Shown here: in pieces, positions 14,104 to 26,136 of the stretch
Position numbering within the stretch: the stretch's first letter is position 1
Layout: each line of letters starts with the position of its first letter
Source of the DNA: Valencia hispanica
Taxonomy: Eukaryota; Chordata; Actinopteri; Cyprinodontiformes; Valenciidae
DNA length: 64,000 nucleotides
Direction: 5' to 3'
Assembly (NCBI GenBank): GCA_963556495.2
Contig: OY747700.1
Span: forward strand, 9,414,520-9,478,519
Notes under the pieces: model-generated
Told to the model about the DNA's origin: nothing
Database searches by the model: none
What the model saw: the letters and a program-made list of their open reading frames with translations, nothing else
Made by a program: the position numbers and the translations under genes

Positions 14104-14175
14104 GAGAATAAAAAAGAGATTAATTAGATAAATTAATTACAGTTCATAATTAATTAATCTCAAAGTTTTTTTAAT
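14104..14175. repeat. TTAATTA-rich inverted repeat
   Basis: GAGATTAATTAGATAAATTAATTAC is followed by ATAATTAATTAATCTC, giving an AT-rich hairpin. Such ends occur in fish hAT-type MITEs; the family is not certain. Confidence 0.45.
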
Positions 14176-14539
14176 CTAATGACAGCACTAATTATGGAAA
14201 GTGCTGGCAAAGAAGGAAGTTGTGAAGATTTTCAGAAGCGGATTATGTTAGATTATGGACGTAAGACTTGTTGTGGACCAACCATTTTATTAGAGGACAT
14301 TAATTAGACCCTTATGGATGTAAAAACACTGTTTTTGTTCGAGACGACTCAGTTCTGTCAACGATTAGAAGCTACGAACGGTGAGCCAGAATCACAAGCG
14401 TCCAAGCTTTCCAATGATGTATAATATGTAAATGTACATAGAAGGGGTGTGGAGAACAAAGGTAGATCCGATCTGGTAGTATGCAACGTCCTACGTCCTC
14501 CAGGATGTAGGAATGCTAGAAAGCTGAAGATTAGGAGAA

Positions 14540-14670
14540 ATATTGTTTTTCAGCACCACAGTGAGTCCATGCATACTTCAAAAACAACAAACATTTCAAT
14601 CAAACATAAATTTCTGGAAAGGCCGAGCCAGAGTCCAGATCTAAATTGAAAAGAAAATCTGTAGCGGTCA
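14540..14670 (+). mobile_element. Tc1-like transposase fragment
   Basis: The frame at 14449-14649 ends with FQHHSESMHTSKTT followed by LERPSQSPDLN. This is the family's QQDNDPKHTSK...LEWPSQSPDLNPIE block, between the second and third catalytic residues. Both Asp of the block are lost (HSES in place of NDPK), and the frame stops just before the position of the third catalytic residue. Confidence 0.7.
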
Positions 14671-14764
14671 GCTAAAGAGGGTTAAATGTGGACCAGAGAT
14701 CTCCTCCTTGATCTGAGAGATACAGAGAATTTCTATAAGTTAGAGCAGCTCATCAAAAGCTTCC

Positions 14765-15395
14765 AGGTGTAGACTGAAGTCCAACAAGGATGCCTGTTGT
14801 CCCCGCTCTTCTTCCTCATTGCCATCGACCGGATCATGATGACTTCCACTTGTGAACTCAGAAATGGACCCTATCTCTTAGACTTTGCTGAAAACCTCAC
14901 TTTTCTCTCCCACAGCCAGCAGGAGATGTAAGATTAGGCCAGTATATTGGCAGCCATATCAGCACAGGTTGTACTCATCATCCACAAGGAGAAGACCAAA
15001 ATCCTTAAGATCAACTCCAATGGCATCAACAGGAACTGGAGGAAGCACAGACTTTCACCTGCCTGTGCACCATCATCGAGCAGCAAACTGGAACCAATGC
15101 AGATGTCAAAGCAAGTGTCGTCTTCATCCAGCTTGAGAACATCTGGGCATCCAGAGAGCTGACCCTGACCACCAAGATCCGACTGTTCAACTTCAACGTG
15201 AAGTCGGTCCTGCTGTACAGGGCTGAAACCTGCAGGACAAACAAAACCTCAAATAGAAAAACCCCAGACATTCCTCAACAGCTGTCTCAGTAGGATTCTC
15301 CACACTAGATGGCCAGACACCATCAGTAACATCAACCTATGGGAGGACACCTGCCAACTCTCAGTAGAGGAAGAAGTCAGGAAGTAAAATCGTGC
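14765..15395 (+). mobile_element. Non-LTR retrotransposon remnant (reverse transcriptase C-terminal part)
   Basis: In shifting plus frames the text reads QQGCLLSPLFFLIAIDRIM near 14785-14840 (the RT motif RQGCLLSP), then a segment with LTTKIRLFN.NVKSVLLY.AETC around 15165-15230, then TFLNSCLSRILHTRWPDTIS around 15270-15330. This layout is typical of the region downstream of the RT core in a widespread animal non-LTR element. The catalytic YADD block falls in a damaged stretch (about 14880-14930). Several frame changes make it non-functional. The clade is uncertain. Confidence 0.65.
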
Positions 15396-15404
15396 CAACC
15401 AATG

Positions 15405-16015
15405 TCACGTGTAGGGGTGGGAATCAAGAACAGGTTCCAACTTAGAACCGTCCCTCAACACCAATTCTATCGGAATCGTACGCCTCCAATGTTATCAATT
15501 CTTCTTAACAATTCTCTTGATTCCGGTGTTGCAATTACCTCACACCCTCCGCAACATATGCGGTCTAATGTCTGGCTCCATTTTACCAAACGAGATTAGA
15601 TTTCTGCCGTGTCTAGTCTTTGCAATGCTGTAGTATCGTGCAAGGGTGCAAATACCAGCTGTATGCTCAATCAAACAAGCCCCTCTGGGCTCTCCATTGG
15701 CGATGGTAACGTTCATAATGTATATCCTGCATTAGCACACTGTCGGCTTGCAACTGCAAGCAGCAGGCTCAGATTTATTCCTATTAAAAGCTGAGGTACT
15801 TACAAATATTTCAGGGTTTTATGCATTTGACATTTAAAAGGCCGACACAGATAGCTCTCAGGCAGCTAGCCCATCGACACCGTTTTAAGTTACCCCTTTC
15901 ATCCTTGCTGCTCAGGGAGCTAGTTGGAATGAGGAAAAAGAGGCAGGAACTTTACCGGGCAGTGACCATCTTTGTGGTGAAGGCCTTACATCCCTTCACC
16001 ACTGTAGGGTAACCC
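15405..16015. other. Possible hAT-like element fragment and unassigned sequence
   Basis: It starts with TAGGGGTGGGAATCAAGAACAGGTTCC, a word set typical of hAT-type MITE ends in fish. I could not find the matching right end. No domain was seen in the overlapping short frames at 15339-16012. Confidence 0.35.
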
Positions 16016-16930
16016 CCATTTTCAGTTGGTGGTCGAGCTACAGCCAGGATGTTTACAGCCCATTTTAGCCCATTCGACAAACTTTTAAAAGTAAAGTCAC
16101 AGCATGGGTTTTTCCGGTGGCTAATACATCATCAGAATTATACGTCTAATTATGTGTTGTTGATCAAATCCTAAAGAGGCGCCATGCCAGAAACAACTGG
16201 CGACGAGACCTCGAGGCAGACGTCAAAAAGTAGAGGGGTTCAAAATTCGGGCTGCTTTTAAATCTTCTGAAAATGAATCAAAAGACTTTTAAGAGGCACT
16301 ATATGCTGCAGAAACAAAACAGAAAGGAGTAGAGAAAACAGTAGTGAATCATGCAAGGAAGACGACTTAGAGAAAAAGAATGGATGGAAAAGCTGGCAGA
16401 GAAAATGGAAACACACCTCTTCATTCAATATGACTGAATATAAAGATTTGAAGTGGTCAAACGTTTGAGACAGCAGCCAAAGTAAGCAAAAGAGGTCGGC
16501 TGAGAACAGAAGACGACATACAAAATAAAGGTCTACAGATGTGTTTCAATGGAGAAGCTCGGCTGTTATCAGAACTTGGGGGCACTTGCATTAATAATGA
16601 CCCACCTTTCTTCAATGGTGAATAATTAATGAGGAATGTTCAGCTAAAACATGCAGCCAAACACAGTGTCTTGGATCAAGATACAAGGTGCATGACATTC
16701 ATTTCTCCTAAATAAAAAAAGTGTCTCTCTCAAGAGAGTTAATAGTTAAAAGGGATAGTTTGTTAAAGGGTTTTTTTTTTTTTGCGGAGTATGTGTAAGT
16801 AGTCACTGTCTGACAGCCATGAGATTGATCACAGTTTGGAGAATCGGGAAACATTGTCACCGAGGAGTCAGGTAAGAAAGCAGAAACCGTTCAAGATCCT
16901 TTTAAGCCTGATGTTTCCAAGCATTGTTCC
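16016..16930. other. Unassigned sequence
   Basis: Nothing recognised beyond a T-run near 16770-16782. Confidence 0.3.
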
Positions 16931-16939
16931 GTTGTCCAT

Positions 16940-17040
16940 TCATGCTCATCCTTGCAAGGGTCTCCAGTGGTCACTGGATGAGACGTGGGGTACACCCTGG
17001 ACAGGTCGCCAGTCCATCACAGGGCAACACAAGGACACAC
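16940..17040 (+). repeat. Tail of a tRNA-type SINE
   Basis: TGGGGTACACCCTGGACAGG and TCGCCAGTCCATCACAGGGC form the familiar 3' part of a fish tRNA-derived SINE. A related copy, in the opposite orientation, lies at 20460-20528. Confidence 0.5.
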
Positions 17041-17044
17041 TACT

Positions 17045-17425
17045 ACATTAGCTCGTTAACTAAATATTTATTCTACAAACTAAATATTTCAATTTGAACT
17101 GAATACTAGCAGGCTAAACAGGCTAGCTAAATATTTAGCTCAGAGCTAAATATTTAGCTAATATGCAAAGTTACATGTCGATAAACAGAAGTGGACCACC
17201 AAAATAAAAGCTCGGTCTTACGAACCTCTATATAAACTGCTGGCGAGACTGAATGTCACCTCTTTATTGTGTTTATTTTAGTGCCGACATGCCCAAAATT
17301 TCAGCTTAGTAAATGTAGGATGAGGCATTTTAACGACAGTACAGACGTTTAGCGATGGATTTACAGCAAGCAGCTGGAGTATATATAGAGGTTCGTGGGA
17401 CCCAACCTTTATTTTGCACAATACT
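17045..17425. mobile_element. Palindrome-array MITE, copy E (core only)
   Basis: CTAAATATTTA words (17058-17165) are followed by the central module in inverted pairs: CCTCTATATAAACTGC at about 17226-17241 and TATATAGAGGTTCG at about 17381-17394. The long terminal repeats are missing. Confidence 0.6.
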
Positions 17426-20390
17426 CTTAATTTTGGCCCTAATACCTCACCACAAAAAAACAAGGAAAACACAAAACCAAAATCCTATGATTATGATGGC
17501 AACACTTAATTATTAAGGAAAATGAATTGGTTCAGATGGTTTTAGTGGGTACAATATGGTTTGTTCACATGAACAAATAGGAAGTGTAATGGGATGGAAA
17601 TGGCAGCGTGTGAATGGATGAAAACCAGGAGTATGAACTGCCCTGGAACAGATCAGGGAAACTAATATCTGAGTTAAATTAAGAAACATAGACAATAAAC
17701 CACTGCTGTGTAGAAAAATACAAAATGTTACACCGGATTCCCCTCAAACTACAAACATCAATGGCTTTTTTAAACATCACATTGTATTTTTTCAATGTAA
17801 GGACTTAAAGACATCTCTGGATATACATTTTGTATTTATTTTATTTTTCTTCATACGTGCTTCATCCTACATACAATAAATCCCACTGGAAGTTTCAACT
17901 TCTCACGCAAACAAGATCAATCGTGTGTGTGTGCTATGCTGGGGAGGGACGTCACCTGGGGAGAGTAAGGCTCTTACCTTCTTACATGCTGGTCTTTCCT
18001 TATAATCAGCTAACAGGGTGTTAACACAACTTCCAGGTGAAAAGTCAATGAGCACTTTGCAAATGAGAAAATAGCCCATCTACACATCCAGCAAAGTCCA
18101 TTGAACTTTTTCAGTTAATTGTACTGTTTTTGAAGGGATTAAAAGAAGCTACATGAGGCTAGTGCTGATATTTTTAACATGGTTGTGTTCTTCCTTGAGG
18201 CAGAAACCTTCGTGGACGGCCAACTCAGCAACCCCCCCCCCCCCCCACCACCCATAAGTAACGCTGTAGGAGGGAGAAGAGGAGGAGTGTGGTATTACCA
18301 GAAAGCCCGAGGTGTTAAGTAGTTTAGTTTGGAAAGCATGGCTAAGCTAATACTCTCTGACGCGACGCATTATCACTTCAGAAACACACCCCCTCAGCCT
18401 TCTTCAAAAAATGTGTTTATATGGGATAAAACATTTATGTATTCATCTCAGACACCAACTACACGTGCTGAAGTATCCTTGGCGCCTACTGTTGTTTTTG
18501 CTGCTGCGAAACAGCTCTCCAGCTCAGAGGGAGGTGTCGATATTTTAGCAGGATGTCCTCTATTATTCTTGTTACTTGCAAGAAGAAATCCTGTTTGTGT
18601 GCCAAGCACTCTAAGCAAAATGCAAATGCAGCGGCTCAATCTCGTGTCTTGCCAGCACGCAGTTGATGAGGCCTGATTTGTGTGTGCAGAGTGCACCACC
18701 AGTAAGACGATACACGGGGTAAAGTTAAGACTCATGACTCTTTTATTTCTTTTCATGAATGCCCTGTTTCGTCTCACTGCCTCAGAGGGTAGGCTAAATT
18801 ATTTATATTACACGGGGAAAAAGAAAAGCAAAGGAGGAAAACTGAAAGGAAAAAAAGATCAGTGGGAGAGACACATACGCAGACATGCCTGCATGCATAC
18901 ATCAACACATGAACACATGCATATAATGTGACTATTAATGCAAGATCAAGAGAAAATGAATGGCTGACATTTGTAATCTTTGCTGTTGAAAGGTTTGGTT
19001 CCATAAACCCTATTCTTAAGGTTAAAAAGAACTGCATGCATTCTGATTTTAAACGCAAAGGTAATTTTTTTTAAACACCCTTAAACACGTTGGGTGTTTG
19101 TTACTCAACAAAAGGAGCTCTGCAGGATGACCCAGTGACATAAACTGAATGAAAAGAGAATATTCTTTACAAACTAGAATACTGGACATGGGACGATGAA
19201 GTATGAGAAGAAAATCCATCCATTGCTTATAGCCGCCACTCCGTACAGGATGATCATGGGGCTGGTGCGTCGCTGGACAAGTTCACTTATTTGCAGTGCA
19301 GTATTCTGTAGCGTGTCGTGTAAATCCAATCTATTCATGGAAAATGTGCCCATTCTATGGGTTCAATATCATGCCACAGACGATTTGTGCATGCACAAAG
19401 ATTTTGCATGTGAAAAGATGGTTTGTAGTTTTATAAAACAAGTCGTGCTTGTAAGAAAAATCTGAACCCGCAGAAACATTTTGTGGCTGTGCAAGAAACC
19501 TTTGTCTGCAGAAATATTATTTGCAAACATGTAGATCAGTTTCTTAGTTGTGTTTTTGTTTCTGTGTGTGTGCAAATCACATTTGCACCCGTAAAAGTTT
19601 CGCCATGCAAAAAATCTGTACGAGGGAGACATCTCAGGCTCATGTGCAACACTGCACCTACGAGCTCGCAAAACAAAAACCTACAACCACAAAACGTTTT
19701 TACGGCTTGAAGGCCAAACAAATTCGTGCCACTAACAGCCAACCAGGAGACTGCATACTGGCGAGCCAAACAGCCAATGACAGATGACGACGTCTTTTGG
19801 GGGAAAAAGAGGAAGCAGCTCCGAAAAGTTAGAAAAATATTCACAGATTCGGCTTTTGCGGATCAATAACTTATCATTGGAGCATCGCTTTTACAGTTTC
19901 CACTGTGCGCATTAATGGATATTTGAAGAAGCATGGGGCAGGATTTCTAAAAAAAACAAAAAAAACATGCATGTCCGGTTTATTAATGCTATTACGTGAT
20001 GAAGCAGGCTGTGTGCTGCAAAATGCGCTAAAGTTCGGGCCCGAAATTCCTGCGCTGTCCTACGGATGTGATGTCAATCGACACTCCTTGTGCGTTCTCG
20101 GCAGTTTTAAAACAGGAAGCAGATGGTAAAGCAAACGTTTTTACTTACTTCGTTGCTCGACATGGTGCTTGTTTTCATAATACTGGTATATGCGCAGTGA
20201 TCTGGTAGTATGTCGCTGTGAAGATTTCTTTTTTTTTTTTTTGTGAAGAGTTTGTGCACACTCCACTTCCGGCTTGGCTGGTGGCTGCAGTTACTCGCAG
20301 TCACTCGTGAGTTTCGTTTCTTCATCTTGACCCATGCTCCTTTAAGTATATTTGGTGTTTGAACTATTAAAAAAGGCAGCTATAAGCATT
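17426..20390. other. Unassigned sequence
   Basis: No domain-bearing frame or exon pair was recognised. There is a C-run at 18232-18247 and a T-run at 20228-20242. From about 19380 to 19790 the sequence repeats TTTGCA/TGCAAA-type words with internal similarity, suggesting an old interspersed repeat. The frames at 18329-18777 overlap on both strands and match nothing familiar. Confidence 0.3.
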
Positions 20391-20459
20391 TTAAGGGGTC
20401 TCCAGTATTCAAGGATTTTAGCTATTCACAAAAGGTTGTGGTCCCTAACCCCCACAAAT

Positions 20460-21315
20460 ACCTGGGGTTGACTCTACACCCTGGACACACACTCATAAAA
20501 AAGGGAAATTTAGGGTCGCCAATTAACCTAATGCCACGTTCACACCGCACGCTTTGTCGGCGTCAAAAAACACTCACAAACCAACTTGTTTGAAGCGTTT
20601 ACACTTTTAAGCCTGAAGCTTGCAAAGCCCGCCACTTGCTGAGCAAAAAAAGAGAGTGTGGGCCGGGCTTCCTCTGTTGCCGAATGTTTTAGACAACAGC
20701 GGATCATATCGAAAGAGTGGCTTGGCTTTATTTGCTAAATAAGGCTAGACAATGTTGTTGTCGGGGTGCATCAGCGCCGTTTGTGGATACACCCCATTCT
20801 TGGGAGGCGTTCTGAGTTTGGAGAGTTTAACCATTTGCTCCAGGAGCTGCGTATGGATGAGGTTCGCTTTCAGCGCTACTTTAAATGTGTAGTGACGTCA
20901 CTACAGTGAGACGCTCTGATTGGTTGATGCTCAGGGGACGGCACCAAAAGTTCAGCTAGCCCAACTTCTGAGTTGCTGGCTTTTGCCACTTTGAAGCTTG
21001 GAAAGCAGCAAAAGCTTAAAAAATTTTCGCGGCCAAAGCACACAAAGCACCGCAGGGACTCTGACGGCCTCAATCATGGACTTAACATGTAACCCTCCTG
21101 CCGTTCTAGGCGTTGACGTTTTGGGCGGTGTGAACGCGACATAACTGTAATGTTATTGGACTCTGGAGTAAAGCTGGAGTACCCAGAGGAAATACATGCA
21201 TGCACGAGGAACACAGACAAATTCCATGCAGGAAGGCCTTGGCTCGAACTCAGAATCTTCTCCCTGCAACACAGCAACAGAGCGAACAATTGCACCATAG
21301 TACAGACCACTGGCA
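20460..21315 (-). repeat. tRNA-derived SINE, split by a nested element
   Basis: Read on the minus strand, 21315-21145 holds a box-B-like GAGTTCGAGCC and the SINE body (CTCTGGGTACTCC...TCCAGAGTCC). It resumes at 20528-20460 (TTAGGTTAATTGGCGACCC...GGGTGTAGAGTC). The break coincides with the Harbinger-like insertion 20532-21141 and its TAA duplication. The body resembles the SINE at 50358-50552. Confidence 0.65.
20532..21141. mobile_element. 610-bp Harbinger-like MITE
   Basis: The ends are inverted: TGCCACGTTCACACCG on the left, and CGGTGTGAACGCGACA on the right, whose complement is TGTCGCGTTCACACCG. A 3-bp TAA sits at 20529-20531 and 21142-21144. A 3-bp TWA target duplication is the hallmark of PIF/Harbinger elements. 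Inside are GC-rich palindromic words (GTTTGAAGCG, GGCGT) and no coding frame. A fragment of a similar element lies at 29738-29940. Confidence 0.75.
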
Positions 21316-21770
21316 ACAAATATAATAGATCAAAAGGTGTGTTTCCACTATCGAAACTTAAGAATAACTTTATGGAACCTCACGGTATGCCCGTGTCTCC
21401 TCTTCACCGGGGCGGCCCGATCCTGACCTATGGAGGAGTATTAGGGCCATTGTAGATGAAAGAAAAAAATTCCGCCCAAAAAATTCGGAAAATTTGAGAT
21501 CAATTTCATACATTATCCAGAAAAAACCTGGACATTCTCTGATTTAGAAAAGTCGAAAATCTGCGAGCAAAAACTCAGAAGTTTCCATTATTTAAGGCAT
21601 AAATTTTTGATAGTTAAACTAAGATGTTTTCTGAAATTTTCTGATATTGTAAAGTGCAACCAATTAAACCCATGGACATTCACATGTGAAGTCCATGGGA
21701 TGACATGTAAACCACATGTGAAACACTTTATTTTCTACGTGAAACCTATATGTGAAAAAAATATGTAAAC
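21316..21770. other. Unassigned sequence
   Basis: No gene or named repeat was recognised. Confidence 0.3.
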
Positions 21771-21771
21771 C

Positions 21772-22400
21772 AGCTTTTATTTTGCTAGTTCACTTCCCCT
21801 TATTGGCAAGTAAATTTGCATATTAGCAAAATATTTAGTTCTGAAATAAATGTTTAGTTCGAAGCCAAATATTTAGCTATAAGTATTTAGCTTTCTAAAT
21901 AGGTCTTTAGTTCAATGGTAAATATTTCATTTGTAGACTAAATATTTAGTTGATAAGCTAAATGTTTAGTGTGGAGCTAAAAATGTAACTCAAAAATGAA
22001 ATATTTAGTTTCTAAACAAAATATTTAGCTTGGTACCTAAACATTTAGTTTGGAGCAGAACCTTTAATTTGTAAACTAAATATTCATCTTGCAAATAAAT
22101 GTTGTTTTTGTAAAGTAAATAATTAATTTGTAAAGTAAATATTTAGCTTGCAAATTAAATGTTGATTTTGTAAACTAAATATTTAACCTGTAAACTATAT
22201 ATTTAATTTATAAACTAAATATTTAGCTTGCTAATTAAATATTTAGTTTGCAACTGTGACATTTTTAAATTAACAAATAACATGGACTCAAGTATGACTT
22301 TGAAAAATGAACCCCAATTTTTTTTTCTTTTATGACAGGCTGAATAACCCAAATTGTTGCTGCTAACTACTGACTGTGTAACTTTACAAATGGGACCCCA
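21772..22400. mobile_element. Palindrome-array MITE, copy F
   Basis: After the module word CAGCTTTTATTTTGCTAGTTCACTT comes the longest array in the window (about 21830-22250), with alternating TAGCTTG/TAGTTTG spacers between TAAATATTTA palindromes. The right terminal repeat ends ACTGTGTAACTTTACAAATGGGACCCCA in parts at 22400. The left terminal repeat is missing. Confidence 0.7.
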
Positions 22401-23365
22401 CACCTGCTCTCTCAGTGTCTCCAATGGCAGTACAGTTTCCCCTAGCAGTCTGTTAACAATGGTCCTTGTTAACCCAGGCCCTCACAGATTGGATACAGAA
22501 ACCTTTTTTCTGATGATGTGCATGTTTGATTGTGCAAAGGTCATGTTGCTGCATGCTTCACATCCACCGATCTCCTCCACATACACAGGGGCGAGAGCTT
22601 CACAACACGAGAGCCTGCACGAGGTCACAGAACAAAATTTTCCTGTTACGCCTCCCTCCTCTGGCCTCCACAGCCTATTGTTCTCCCGCTTGTTCATTTT
22701 CTATGGTGGCTCTTAAATTATTTTCCGCCGTTGCAGCAAGGTTGCCGGCATATTTATTCTTTTATTCATTGACCTCGCAGTGACCTGAAACAGCACCTTG
22801 TTATAAACCTTCGAATGGGATGCCGGGAGAGTCGCTAATCAAAGCAGACAGCCTCTAAATACCAAAGCGTGCACGCAGAACAGGGAATGCACACTCGTGT
22901 TAAAAAGGCACATAAGTAACACACTCATACGGATGTGTGTGCAGAGTACTGATGAAGCATTTCTGATGACTGTAATGAAATAAATGCTTAAGAGGCCGTT
23001 TAAAGGGATTAGATGTACAAAGTGAGCTTTGTGTCTATATGTGTGTCTGTGTGGAAGGGGCGGGTAGTGAGGACAAAATGAGGAGCAAAAGAGACAAAGA
23101 TGGAAACGCTGAGAAATATAGGACTAGCGATGGAGGATGGGATGGGGATCCTCGGGCTTATTGGCAATTAAAGTGATTAATATGCTCCTGCCGTCCTGCC
23201 GAGGAGATGGGAGTGAGGTGGGGGGGGGGGGGGGGGGTATAATAACTGAGACAAGCTGAGAAGGATTTAAAGAGAGATCCCCCAGAACTCTGAGTCCATC
23301 CATTCCTCTGTCCATCCATTCATTTTTCCATCCATCCATTCGTTCATTAATCCATCCATCATCTG
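22401..23365. other. Unassigned sequence with CATC-type repeat and a G18 run
   Basis: No domain was recognised in the short open frames around 22480-22780. A G-run of 18 lies at 23220-23237. An imperfect CCAT/ATCC tract occupies 23293-23362. Confidence 0.35.
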
Positions 23366-23566
23366 TTGAGACATAATAGGTATATTTTGGGTATGAATAA
23401 TTATTAATAATTGCTTAGGGCAATTATTAGTAAGATTAATAATTTCATTTCAAAAAGAGCAAGTTTGGGGCACCATCCTGGGATCCAGGAAAATAATAAT
23501 GGCCAAATAAACAATAGATGAAGGAATAAGTTATCGGCTTTCTTTGAACAGCAAGTTACTACATAT

Positions 23567-24320
23567 TAGGGCTGGACGATAAAGAAAAAGAGCACATCGA
23601 TAAAGGGAATAGTCATATTGATCGATATCGATAATTATCGATAAATGTCACAAAATGTAAAAAACATATTTTAAGTGCCTTACCGGTCATTTTGTTATTC
23701 TTCAATGAACTAATTTTAACTAAGAATTAAATAAATTCATTTTTCAAACACCTCTTTTTATCATAAATAAGTTTGTAAAACACAGAAACAAATAAAGAGA
23801 CCGGAGTAACATCAGTAAATACAAAGAAAAGTCATATTATTAACCATTATATTATATTTTTTTTAATTGTTAGTAATTGAAATTAAAGGCTTATCTTGAT
23901 GCTTTTTAATCTTTTAAACATGACACTTTATGACACTTTATAATATTAATGGCTGAAACCTTTGGCTTAGTTTGTCAATAAAGCTTATTCTAATTCATTT
24001 CAGCCGGCTGGTCTATCCAACACTGTTGTGTTTTTTAAAGCGTTTTTCACTTCTGAGGACCTGGGGCAGAAGCGAGGGGGACGTTTTAAAAGCCACAGGT
24101 GTTGTTAGCAGCGCGACCTGGATAAGTTTCCTGTGTCTCTCTGTAAAGGATTCGCAGCTAGCCGGGAGAGGGGAGTCCTGCTTAAGACAACTGATCGTAG
24201 TATTTTATTTGGTGTATTATTGCTACGTTTAGTGTTTTAAACTAAATACCAAAAGCAAAACAGTAAAACGGACAAATATGCAAAGAAATAGAAACAATAA
24301 CCAATAAATTGATCGTGATG
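23567..24320. mobile_element. hAT-like non-autonomous element, copy 1
   Basis: It begins TAGGGCTGGACGATAAAGAAAAAGAGC followed by repeated ATCGATA words, and is homologous over most of its length to 28490-29693 (shared CACTTCTGAGGACCTGG-like and GTGTCTCTCTGTAAA-like blocks). The right end was not precisely located. Near 23963 (TTTGGCTTAGTTTGTC) it preserves the uninterrupted form of a site that carries an insertion in copy 2. Confidence 0.6.
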
Positions 24321-25157
24321 TCACAGTTCAGTATGAATATTTGTGCTTAAAGACCAAGGCTTGTACTGAAGAGTTTTGAATGTGATGCTATGTTCGTTTT
24401 AAACTAATTGTGATTAGTTTAAGACTAATTAGCACCTTTTGGAGGAACTAATGTTTCATTAAATAATCTCCTGAATTAGAAATCAATAACCTTATGTAAA
24501 ATAGATTTGATTTTATGGATCGTCACCATAGAGATTGTTCTAATTTTAGTACTTTGGCATACTAAGGCGGTTTCAAAACGCCTTAGACAATTAGTTTTCG
24601 GGGGTTTAAACTATCAATTTTAAAGCCGATCTGTATTTTGAATTCCTTAAATAACATTCTTCATTCTTTATGAACGCTTGCGGTCTGCGAAAGCAAGCCA
24701 CACAAAACAGGAACAATAGGCGCATTTCCCGTATCAGAACAAGGGTGCGGAGCAAATATACGTAGCGCAGCTAGTTGCCACTCTGTTTAGCTTAGCACCA
24801 AAGAACAGGAAAAGCTCCTGTGGAACGGAATAACTCATGTTACATGATTTAAAATAACCATCAGTTAATAACCTCTGAAAACCACAGTATACCAAATACA
24901 ATTGAAGAATGAAATCTTACAAATGCTGCAACAACACAGTGAAATTGATTATCAAAACAATGTTTGAATTGTTTCTGCTAAGCTAATTTATCTCTACCCA
25001 GACACAACCTTACTCGAACGATCCTCAGATCAGACATTGAAGGGTGAATCCATTGTCTCTTGGGGGATCGATGATAAGGGAAAGAAACCAGCTGTTAGCA
25101 GGTCAGCTAGCAGCAGCTGTATGGGATGCAGCTAGCGATTAGTCCTCGTGGGTGAGT

Positions 25158-25211
25158 GGCAAGCGAACTCGGCCCTTTTTCAAGGGCAAGCGAACTCGGC
25201 CCTTTTTCAAG
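25158..25211. repeat. 27-bp tandem duplication
   Basis: The 27-bp unit starting GGCAAGCGAACTCGG and ending TTTTTCAAG is present twice in direct, perfect tandem (25158-25184 and 25185-25211). Confidence 0.85.
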
Positions 25212-25630
25212 GGCAGCCTTCAGATCAACTGTGTTGGGTGAGCAGCTCTCGGCTCAGCAGCAGGACAGCAGGGCGGCAGAGCGGCAGCAAAGACAGGCTT
25301 TCTCTCTCCATTGGCCGGATGCAGTTACCTGATCAACAGTCAGCAGACTGTACAGGTATTTTGGATCCAAAAGGCTTCTTCCAGAAGCCCACTCCACCCC
25401 CTTTGCCAGCAAAGGATGGAAGCGGACGCCTCAACCGTTGCTAGCCCGGCTCCGTTTGACGGGTTAGAGGAAGAGCAGGGCGGAGCTTTGTGCTTATATA
25501 GGGGTGATGATGTCCCATGAAGTCCTCCTTTTCCTGTTGAACTGAAGTGCATTGTGGGATTATCGGTCCTTATGGCTGGAGGTCTGTGTTTGTTCCAGTA
25601 ATCACGGCTGTGGTGCGGTGCAGTGCAACG

Positions 25631-25688
25631 CATCCATCCATCCATCCATCCATCCATCCATCCATCCATCCATCCATCCATCCATCCA
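25631..25688. repeat. (CATC)14 microsatellite
   Basis: About 58 bp of uninterrupted CATC. The minus-strand frame through it reads MDGW repeats and is an artefact. Confidence 0.9.
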
Positions 25689-25894
25689 GGGCCACAGGAC
25701 CAACAACAAATCTGTAGCAGGAAAAGAACAGATCTTGCTTCAACTTCTTGATTTCTCAGTTAAATTATTTTCTTATGCTGTATCAGATAAGCAGGAGCCA
25801 GTTCCTGATCATTGCTTGCTTTCATGGCATTAGCTCTACATTTTTAGAAAAAACAAATAATAATAATAAAAATTCAGTGCCACATAATTTGTAG

Positions 25895-26136
25895 AATGGT
25901 CAATATTTAGTAAACTAAATATTTAGCTTCTCAACCAAATATTTAATTTGTAAACTAAATACTTAGCTGGCTAATTAAATATTTAGGTATAAACCGTGAT
26001 ATAAAAAAAAATACATGAATAACATAGTGAAAATAAGAATTTGAAAAATTAACTATTTTTTTTCTCTAGTGACATGCTAAATAATGTAAATTATTGGTGT
26101 TAATTTTGGACTGTGCAACTTTACAAATGGCACCCC
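25895..26136. mobile_element. Palindrome-array MITE, copy G (right part)
   Basis: A short array of TAAATATTTAG words (25903-25990) is followed by the right terminal repeat ending GTGCAACTTTACAAATGG then CACCCCA, with TTA next to it. The left part is missing. Confidence 0.65.

Larger units (their letters stand above)
23366..25629. other. Possible LTR-like or other insertion between two CATC tracts
   Basis: The segment starts TGTTGAGACATAATAGG and is flanked on both sides by CATC repeats (23293-23362 and 25631-25688). Near 25493 there is a TATATAGGGG TATA-like element, downstream of GC-rich sequence. This could be a solo LTR that entered a CATC microsatellite and was later hit by the hAT-like element at 23567. 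No clear 5-bp target duplication was found, so the call is weak. Confidence 0.25.

Noticed and set aside
25340..25681. Minus-strand frame with repeated MDGW
   Set aside because: It is only the translation of the CATC microsatellite.
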